DNA of 64,000 bases, from positions 1,302,001-1,366,000 of the forward strand of contig NZ_AP018448.1 in the NCBI RefSeq assembly GCF_030294945.1, read 5' to 3'. The DNA is from Streptomyces graminofaciens (GTDB lineage Bacteria; Actinomycetota; Actinomycetes; Streptomycetales; Streptomycetaceae). Below are positions 58,582-64,000 of the stretch, piece by piece. The notes under the pieces were generated by a model, which made no database searches, had not been told where the DNA came from, and worked only from the letters and a program-made list of their open reading frames with translations. The position numbers were made by a program, and so were the translations under genes. Position 1 is the stretch's first letter. Each line of letters opens with the position of its first letter.

Positions 58582-59057
58582 CGTCGCCTCCGTGCCAGGG
58601 TCCGGCGTGCCGTGGTCACCGCGAGCCAGACCGCCGCGAGGGCGGCCAGAAGGGTCGCGGCGAGATAGGCGAGGGCGGTTCGGGGGTGACCGTCGTCGAC
58701 CAGGCGCTGGATGTCGACGGCGTAGGTGGAGAAGGTGGTGAAGCCGCCGAGCACCCCTGTACCGAAGAACGGCCGGACGAGCCGGTGGGCCGCCCAGACC
58801 TCGGTGATCAGGACCATGAAGAGGCCGATCACGAAGCAGCCGACGACGTTCACCCAGAAGGTGGTCCAGGGGAAGCCGCCGGGCTGCGCGGGCCACGACA
58901 GCGCGGCGCCGTAGCGGGCCGCCGCGCCGATCCCGCCACCGAGCGCGACGACGGCGACGACGGGGGCCTGTCCGTGCCAGGGCGACGGGCGGGGCGCCGC
59001 GCCGCCGATACCGGGGGCGGGGGCTTCGGTCCGGTGGTCGGGGTGCGGGACTGTCAT
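58578..59057 (-). CDS. crcB: Fluoride exporter CrcB/Fluc, second copy
   Basis: A 159-aa Fluc protein with a 30-residue extra N-terminus (Pro/Gly/His-rich) before the core [25 protein letters not shown] and [17 protein letters not shown]. The first gene of the operon. AGGAGACG precedes ATG 59057. No fluoride riboswitch was recognised in the 200 bp upstream. Confidence 0.92.
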   Translation of the reverse strand: MTVPHPDHRTEAPAPGIGGAAPRPSPWHGQAPVVAVVALGGGIGAAARYGAALSWPAQPGGFPWTTFWVNVVGCFVIGLFMVLITEVWAAHRLVRPFFGTGVLGGFTTFSTYAVDIQRLVDDGHPRTALAYLAATLLAALAAVWLAVTTARRTLARRRR

Positions 59058-59460
59058 GGGTGTACGTCTCCTACTCGCCGGGCCCGGACGCCTGCCGGGC
59101 ACGCTCTCGCAAGCAGGGACCGTTGGCGGCGGCGCTGCCGCGGTCGGTGTGCGGCGGGCCCCACCACCGCGCCACGAAAGCCCGCGGAGTGCGGGATCGC
59201 GGCTGGTCAACAGGGTAACTCCGGGGGCACGGGCGTCGTACTCGGCCCCGAGGGGCCGGCCTTTGAGCGCCCCCTGGTCGGTGGCGGTGCCTGCCCGTCA
59301 CCTTCCGGCTCGTCACCTTCCGGCCCACGGCTCCCGGCCCGCGGTGAGGCCCCGGCTGCGGGCCGCGGCCTCAGGCCTCCTGGCCCCGCGCCCCTCACCT
59401 CGCGACGCTCACCCCTCACCCCTCACCCCTCACCCCTCACCCCTCACCCCGCCAGAATCG
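59058..59460. other. Intergenic region upstream of crcB, repeat-rich
   Basis: A 403-bp stretch between the crcB start and the stop of the SMP-30-like gene, both on the minus strand. No gene or riboswitch was recognised. Simple repeats occur (TCACCTTCCGGC twice near 59300; CTCACCC run at 59408-59450). Confidence 0.5.
59408..59450. repeat. 7-bp CTCACCC tandem repeat
   Basis: Six consecutive copies of the heptamer CTCACCC lie just downstream of the SMP-30-like gene. It is probably replication slippage; a terminator role is not evident. Confidence 0.85.
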
Positions 59461-60429
59461 TCACCCCACCTTCCCCGGCAGCTCGCACACCGCGACCCCC
59501 CGCTCCCACAGGCTGCCCAGGACCAGTCGCCCCTCCGCCACGCACGCACTCGTGACCATGCGGAACGGGAAGCGGCGGTTCGCCAGGTCGTGGACCACTT
59601 CGCCCTCGTCGTCGACGGCGACGACACCGGCGTAGCGCTGGGGACGGTACGGTGCCCGGACCGCGACACGGCTCGCGGCGCGCCGGATCGACGGGCCCGC
59701 CCGGTGCACCAGTTCCAGGGCGCCGATGCGTGGGCCGGCAAGCGCGACCCACATCAGTCCGTCCGTGCCCCGCCACATGTTGTCGGGCATGCCCGGCAGG
59801 TCCGCCACGAACGGCTCGCGCTCCCCCGCCCTCGTCCCGCTCAGCCGGACGCGGGTGAGGCGGCGGTCGGCGGTCTCGGCGACGACCAGGAAGGACTCGT
59901 CCGCCGAGGGCGCGAGGCCGTTGGCGAACTGAAGCCCCTCCAGGACCACCTCGGGCTCACGGTCCCCCGGCGCGAGACGCAGCAGCCGTCCGGTGCCGGT
60001 GTGTTCGACGAGGTCGCCGAGCCAGTGCTCCAGAGGGTGACGGCGGCTGGAGACCGTGAAATAGACCGTCCCGTCGGAGAGCGCCACCACGTTGCTGCAG
60101 AACCGCAGCGGCTCACCGGCCACCGCGTCGGCGAGCACGCGTACCGTCCCGTCGCCGGTCGTGACGCGGAGCAGTCCGCGGCGGGCGTCGCACACCAACA
60201 GGTCGCCGTCGGGGAGGAGTTGGAGGCCGAGTGGCCTGCCGCCCGTGTCGGCGATCGTCTCGACCCCGGCCCGCCCGGGATCCGCGATCCCGTCCAACCG
60301 CAGGACTCGGCCGTCCTCCACGCCGGTCAGGATCCGCCCCCGGTCGTCGGCGATCACGTCCTCGGGGCCGCGCCCGCCGATGCCGATGAACGCGTGTGAT
60401 GCGAGGCCGGTGCCCTGCGCGTACGTCAT
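59461..60429 (-). CDS. SMP-30/strictosidine synthase-like beta-propeller protein
   Basis: A 322-aa soluble six-bladed propeller of the SMP-30/gluconolactonase group. Motifs are GPEDVIADDRGRILTG, DTGGRPLGLQLLPDGDLLVC, RFCSNVVALSDGTVYFT, FANGLAPSADESFLVV and GMPDNMWRGTDGLMWVAL; Asn and Asp residues for divalent metal are present. It is a likely lactonase or esterase of unknown substrate. GGGAG precedes ATG 60429. Divergent from the ATP-grasp-like gene. Confidence 0.88.
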   Translation of the reverse strand: MTYAQGTGLASHAFIGIGGRGPEDVIADDRGRILTGVEDGRVLRLDGIADPGRAGVETIADTGGRPLGLQLLPDGDLLVCDARRGLLRVTTGDGTVRVLADAVAGEPLRFCSNVVALSDGTVYFTVSSRRHPLEHWLGDLVEHTGTGRLLRLAPGDREPEVVLEGLQFANGLAPSADESFLVVAETADRRLTRVRLSGTRAGEREPFVADLPGMPDNMWRGTDGLMWVALAGPRIGALELVHRAGPSIRRAASRVAVRAPYRPQRYAGVVAVDDEGEVVHDLANRRFPFRMVTSACVAEGRLVLGSLWERGVAVCELPGKVG

Positions 60430-60523
60430 GTCCGTGCTCCCGTCGTCTACGGCGCACCATCCTCCCAGGCACACCCGCCGGAGCCTGGGTTACATTGACG
60501 GCCGTCGATCAAGGAGTCGCCCC

Positions 60524-61360
60524 GTGCCCGGCCGTCCCCGCCTGCTGTACGTGACCGATCTCGCCTACCCGGCGCGAGGCCGGCGCTACTGCGACGAGGA
60601 CATCTTCCTGACCTCGCGGCTGCGCGCGGACTTCGACCCGGCCCTGTGCCACCCGCTGGACGCCGCCGCGCTGATGGACGCCTTCGACGCCGTGGTCGTA
60701 CGCAACAGCGGCCCGGTGATCCACTACCGGCGCGAGTACGACGCCTTCCGCGCGCGGGCCCTGGCCCAGGGCACCCCGGTCTACAACCCCCTCATCGGCC
60801 GGGGCGACATGGCGGGCAAGCAGTATCTGGTGGACCTGACCGACGCCGGGTACCCGGTGATCCCCACGGTCGACCGGCCCGAGGACCTGGACCGGCTGCC
60901 GCGGGCCGACCTGTACGTGGTCAAGCCGAAGGCCGGGGCGGACTCGATCGGCCTGGAGTTCGTGCCCCGGGAGCGGCTGGCGGACCTGGCCCGGGGCGGC
61001 GATGTCCTGGTCCAGCCGCGTGTCGACTTCCGCTACGAGGTGTCGTTCTACTTCGTCGACGACGGCTTCCAGTACGCCCTGTACGCACCCGACCCCGACC
61101 GGCGCTGGGTCCTGGAGCCCTACGAGCCCACCGACGCCGACCTCGGCTTCGCCCGGCGGTTCGTCGACTGGAACACCCTGGACCACGGCATCCAGCGGGT
61201 GGACGCCTGCCGTACCCGGGACGGTGATCTCCTGCTGGTCGAGCTGGAGGACCTCAATCCCTATCTCTCCCTGGACCGGGTGCCCGAGCCCGTCCGGGAC
61301 GCCTTCGTCGAGGCCATGGCCGCCTCGCTGCACCGCTTCCTGAGCACCGCCGAGGCTTGA
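60524..61360 (+). CDS. ATP-grasp-like protein of unknown substrate
   Basis: A 278-aa soluble protein. The N-terminal third resembles a preATP-grasp domain (LLYVTDLAYPARGRRYCDED; DAVVVRNSGPVIHY). The central part has ATP-grasp character: NPLIGRGDMAGKQYLVDLT, LYVVKPKAGADSIGLEFV as the glycine-rich/Lys segment, VLVQPRVDFRYEVSFYFV, and the metal-binding acidic end LVELEDLNPYL. It would ligate a carboxylate to an amine or similar. AAGGAG lies 7 nt before GTG 60524. No partner gene is adjacent. Confidence 0.75.
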   Translation: MPGRPRLLYVTDLAYPARGRRYCDEDIFLTSRLRADFDPALCHPLDAAALMDAFDAVVVRNSGPVIHYRREYDAFRARALAQGTPVYNPLIGRGDMAGKQYLVDLTDAGYPVIPTVDRPEDLDRLPRADLYVVKPKAGADSIGLEFVPRERLADLARGGDVLVQPRVDFRYEVSFYFVDDGFQYALYAPDPDRRWVLEPYEPTDADLGFARRFVDWNTLDHGIQRVDACRTRDGDLLLVELEDLNPYLSLDRVPEPVRDAFVEAMAASLHRFLSTAEA

Positions 61361-61367
61361 TACGGCC

Positions 61368-61401
61368 GGAGGGCCCGTACGCCAAGTCGTACGGGCCCTC
61401 C
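61368..61401. terminator. Bidirectional terminator hairpin
   Basis: GGAGGGCCCGTACG and CGTACGGGCCCTCC form a perfect 14-bp stem with a 6-nt loop (CCAAGT). It lies 7 bp after the ATP-grasp stop and 18 bp before the convergent galactanase stop, an ideal position to end both transcripts. Confidence 0.9.
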
Positions 61402-61419
61402 TCGACACTCCCCGATCGG

Positions 61420-62988
61420 TCAGCGGTGACTGAACCACGCCATCGCCGGGAGCGCCCTGTCGTCGTAGCCGAACAGGGCCTGGTTCTCCCAGCCGTTGCC
61501 GGAGGAGGCGTCGGTCGGGTCCCAGCCGTTGCCGCTGACGGCGGTCCAGGTGGACTCCCAGTAGAAGACACCGAGACCACGGCCGTTCGGGACGGCCTCG
61601 ACGATGCTCGCGACGTCCTTCATCCAGCGGGTCTGACCGGCGGTCGTGGCCGGGTATCCGGACACGAGTTCGCTGCTCAGGTCGATGATGTTCTCGTGCG
61701 AGTCCTCGCTGTCGAGACGGAACGGGTAGGCCGTCTCGGCGACGAAGACCGGCTTGCTGTAGCGGGAGGCCGCGTCGTCCAGGGTCGTCTGGAACTCGGC
61801 GAGGGTTCCGTGCCAGTAGCCGTAGTACGACAGGCCGATGACGTCGAACTTCACGCCGTTGGACACCGCGTTGTCGAACCACCAGCGGGTGCCGGACAGG
61901 TCACCGCCCTTGGCGAGGTGCAGCGCCACCTGGGTGGAGGAGTTGACCGCCTTGACCGCGTCGTAGCCGGAGTTGAGCAGACCGGCGAGCTGCGACCAGT
62001 TGGAGGTGGAGCCCGCGGACCACAGCATGCCGCCGTTGATCTCGTTGCCGACCTGGACCATGTCGGCGGTGGTGCCCTGGGACTTGAGGGCGTTCAGGAC
62101 GTCGTAGGTGTGGTTGTAGACGTCCGTCTTCAGCTGGCTGTAGGAGTGCCCGGTCCACGGGGACGGCACGGTCTGTGCGCCCGGGTCGGCCCAGGTGTCC
62201 GAGTAGTGGAAGTCCACCAGCAGCTTCATGCCCTGCGCCTTGATGCGCTTGGCGGCGGCGAGTACGCGCGTCTTGTTGTTGTAGCCGTCGGCGGGGTTCA
62301 CCCAGACCTTGACGCGCGCGTAGTTCTGACCGGCGCTCTTCAGGATGGCGAGCGCGTCGCCGGTCGTGCCGGAGCTGTTCTTGTAGACACCGCCCTTGGC
62401 CTCGCTCTTGATGAGCGAGGACACGTCGGAGCCCTTGATGGACAGGCCCGTCGTACCGGACGCGAAGGTCAGGTCGTCGACGTTGATCCAGTTTCCGGCG
62501 TTGGCATCGGAGTTGATGCTGATGGTGCACTGGTTGTTCGTCACCGCGATGGAGGTGACGATCCGCACCCAGCCGCTGGAGGAGACCGGGATGTCGGTGC
62601 GCTGCTCGGCGCTGCCGCAGTTCTTCAGCGCGATGTACGCGGAGTTCTGGCCGCCGCCGGAGCGCACCCACGCGGTGAGCTTGTAGTTCCCGTTGGTCAG
62701 CCCGGACAGGTACTGGTACGTCTCCACCTTGTAGGCCGAGGCCGAGTAGTGGGAGAGACGGTAACTGCCGCCGTGGCCACCGGACTCGGTGAAGGAGGCG
62801 GAGTTCTGGCCGGCCGCCGAGTACGTCGACCAGCCGGCCGGCGTCGCGGTCCCGGTGCCGTCGGACTCGAAGCCTCCGTTGGTGAGCGTGGAGGCGGCCT
62901 GTGCCGACGTGGCGGGCAGAGTGGTGAGCGCCAGGCCTGCGAACAGAGGTATCAGCAGGGCCCTGAGGGCGCGTCTCGCGTGGAACAT
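61420..62988 (-). CDS. Secreted arabinogalactan endo-beta-1,4-galactanase (GH53) with N-terminal carbohydrate-binding module
   Basis: A 522-aa exported enzyme. The signal peptide ends near residue 31 (TSAQAAS). Residues 33-180 form a beta-sandwich CBM (NGGFESDGTGTATPAGW, YQYLSGLTNGNYKLTAWV) of the CBM61-like kind. The GH53 barrel follows: IKGSDVSSLIKSEAKGG, ARVKVWVNPADGYN, LLVDFHYSDTWADPG, the acid/base Glu in VQVGNEINGGMLW, and the nucleophile Glu in VFVAETAYP. It cleaves galactan side chains of pectin. The next gene upstream on the same strand is a GH42 beta-galactosidase, so the pair degrades galactan to galactose. Confidence 0.95.
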   Translation of the reverse strand: MFHARRALRALLIPLFAGLALTTLPATSAQAASTLTNGGFESDGTGTATPAGWSTYSAAGQNSASFTESGGHGGSYRLSHYSASAYKVETYQYLSGLTNGNYKLTAWVRSGGGQNSAYIALKNCGSAEQRTDIPVSSSGWVRIVTSIAVTNNQCTISINSDANAGNWINVDDLTFASGTTGLSIKGSDVSSLIKSEAKGGVYKNSSGTTGDALAILKSAGQNYARVKVWVNPADGYNNKTRVLAAAKRIKAQGMKLLVDFHYSDTWADPGAQTVPSPWTGHSYSQLKTDVYNHTYDVLNALKSQGTTADMVQVGNEINGGMLWSAGSTSNWSQLAGLLNSGYDAVKAVNSSTQVALHLAKGGDLSGTRWWFDNAVSNGVKFDVIGLSYYGYWHGTLAEFQTTLDDAASRYSKPVFVAETAYPFRLDSEDSHENIIDLSSELVSGYPATTAGQTRWMKDVASIVEAVPNGRGLGVFYWESTWTAVSGNGWDPTDASSGNGWENQALFGYDDRALPAMAWFSHR

Positions 62989-63802
62989 CGTCGTCCCTTC
63001 GACAAGGACGGGGACCTTGTTGGAGCCGTACTGGCGGCGGCGCCGCGCCCGAAGGTCATGGACGCAGCACCGCCCTGACCGACCGGACGTCCCCAGGAAT
63101 CCGGCCGGGGTCGGGGGGTGACCCGGGGCTGGGGGAACAGCCTCGGGCGGGCGGCCCGGGGCCGGTGGTCGGCCCCGGGCCCGCGCCGGGGAGTCGGTGG
63201 CCGACCCGGGCGCGGTGGTCCGAGGTCAGTGATCGACTCCGGACCGGGTTCGGTCGTCGCGGCGGACGGCCCTCTTGCTTGGCCGCCGCGACCGGCGACC
63301 GTCTTGCGCGGCCACCGCGACGGGCGACCCTCGTTCAAGGCCGCGTCGGACGACGTCTTACGTGACCGCCACGTCGGGCAACCGTCTTGCGCGGCCACCG
63401 CGACGGGCGCCTGCTCGGCGCGGCCGCCGCACCGGAGGGCCACTTGGTACAGCCGTCCCCCGGACGGTCGTCTCGCGTGGCCGTCCGATGCGGCCGTCCT
63501 GCCGGGCCACCGCTCGGGACAGCCGATTCGCGGGGCCACCACACCGGGTGGTGGCCCTGCCGCACGACCGCCGCTCACGGCGTCCTTCTCGCTCGGCCGC
63601 CACGTGGGGCGACCGTTCCGCAAGGCCGTCGGGCAGTCCGGCTTGCGGTACGGCCGCACCCCGTGCGGCCCGGTGGACCGGCCCCGGTCACGTCGTACGA
63701 CTCTGTGACCGGGCCCCCGCCCACCGCGTCTGCGTTCGACCAATCGGCCGTTCAGCCGATCGGCCGTTCGACCGATCCGTCGGGTCATGAGGGTCCGTCG
63801 GG
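62989..63802. other. Intergenic region with no supported gene
   Basis: An 814-bp gap between GH42 and GH53. Open frames exist on both strands only because the DNA is extremely GC-rich and repetitive; none has a ribosome site, a recognisable fold or a consistent third-position bias. Most of 63245-63690 is a degenerate minisatellite listed separately. Confidence 0.6.
63245..63690. repeat. Degenerate 28-30 bp minisatellite
   Basis: About fourteen diverged units resemble CGGCCACCGCGACGGGCG followed by ACCGTCTTGCG. An exact 29-nt stretch occurs at 63298-63326 and again at 63381-63409, 83 bp apart, equal to about three units. Other units keep only the GGCCACC and GTC-TCGCG blocks. The array was found by eye; its exact limits are approximate. 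Confidence 0.7.
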
Positions 63803-64000
63803 TCAGCCGTCGAGCCGTACGACCCTGACACCCCCGGCGGGCACGGCCAGGTGGCCCGCCGCCCGCTCACCGGTGAGGAGTTCCGTGCCGTCCGTCTCCA
63901 GCGGCACCTTCGTGTCGAGCGCGGTGTGGTTGATCGCGAAGAGGAAGTCACCCGACTCCCCCGCCCGGCGCACCACTTCGATGTCGCGCGGCAGATCGGC
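63803..64000 (-). CDS. GH42 beta-galactosidase, C-terminal 65 residues (partial)
   Basis: The frame enters from the right edge and ends at TGA (63805-63803). The visible part reads DIEVVRRAGESGDFLFAINH and ends LAVPAGGVRVVRLDG, the small C-terminal beta domain of GH42 beta-galactosidases. The catalytic barrel lies outside the window. Being upstream of, and codirectional with, the GH53 galactanase, it would hydrolyse the galacto-oligosaccharides that enzyme releases. Confidence 0.8.
   Translation of the reverse strand, partial: ADLPRDIEVVRRAGESGDFLFAINHTALDTKVPLETDGTELLTGERAAGHLAVPAGGVRVVRLDG

Noticed and set aside
59058..59260. Fluoride riboswitch upstream of crcB
   Set aside because: The conserved GATGG and pseudoknot sequences could not be found in the leader by eye.
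63245..63690. CRISPR array
   Set aside because: Units are contiguous and diverged, without unique spacers, and no cas gene is present in the window.
63118..63708. Open frames in the minisatellite region
   Set aside because: Frames are open on several phases of both strands, with no ribosome site or conserved pattern; the repeat structure explains them.

Overview
The window is high-GC DNA with GTG/ATG starts, GTGA/ATGA gene overlaps and gene families typical of Streptomyces (modular PKS, lasso peptide cluster, secreted glycosidases, PEP-dependent DhaKLM, duplicated fluoride exporters). It reads as a chromosome-arm segment mixing specialised metabolism, carbohydrate and amino-acid use, and decayed genes. 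No tRNA, rRNA, CRISPR array or intact transposase was seen.

Layout. 1-9953: a CoA ligase-ACP-KS-AT(malonyl)-DH-KR-ACP-TE megasynthase translationally coupled to a WxWxIP flavin halogenase, followed by a convergent cation/proton antiporter (10077-11402). About 11.69-13.06 kb: broken pieces of an ABC permease, a SpoIIE-type phosphatase/kinase and possibly an integrase. 13427-14344: a secreted CAP protein with a 48-bp tandem repeat. 14969-19581: a complete lasso peptide cluster (precursor, cyclase, RRE protein, leader protease, ABC exporter). The predicted core LLGRSGNDRLILSKN is citrulassin-like. The precursor gene is only 36 codons long. 19.57-22.39 kb: a second run of broken genes (aldo/keto reductase, LtrA, NmrA-like, XRE regulator, alpha-galactosidase tail).

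22.7-24.9 kb: dhaKLM. 25-28.3 kb: chitosanase, fibronectin-III lipoprotein, small surface protein, PadR regulator. 28.4-32.2 kb: FadH-like reductase with a striking dyad upstream, PrmC-like methyltransferase, GNAT. 32.4-33.8 kb: sulfite-oxidase-like molybdoenzyme coupled to an FAD/NAD reductase. 34.8-36.9 kb: DUF485-ActP acetate symporter pair. 37-41.8 kb: CE7 esterase, class C serine hydrolase, methyltransferase, GH13 enzyme. 42-45 kb: P450 and LTA-synthase-like sulfatase. 45.3-47.7 kb: a short Rho paralogue with a C-rich leader, then a D,D-carboxypeptidase. 47.7-49.2 kb: a frame-broken GT87 transferase beside a dispersed repeat. 49.3-51.5 kb: P450 and lipoprotein. 52.0-57.8 kb: glutaminase, aspartase, asparaginase, asparagine permease and FadR-type regulator in one direction, an Asn/Gln/Asp use block. 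57.8-59.1 kb: CrcB-DUF190-CrcB. 59.5-61.4 kb: SMP-30-like protein and an ATP-grasp-like protein. 61.4-64.0 kb: GH53 galactanase and the tail of a GH42 beta-galactosidase, separated by a degenerate minisatellite.

The strongest specialised-metabolism content is the citrulassin-type lasso cluster, which sits between two runs of pseudogenes, and the orphan ligase-primed PKS/halogenase pair. All functional calls rest on motifs and family resemblance read by eye; no database search was run.
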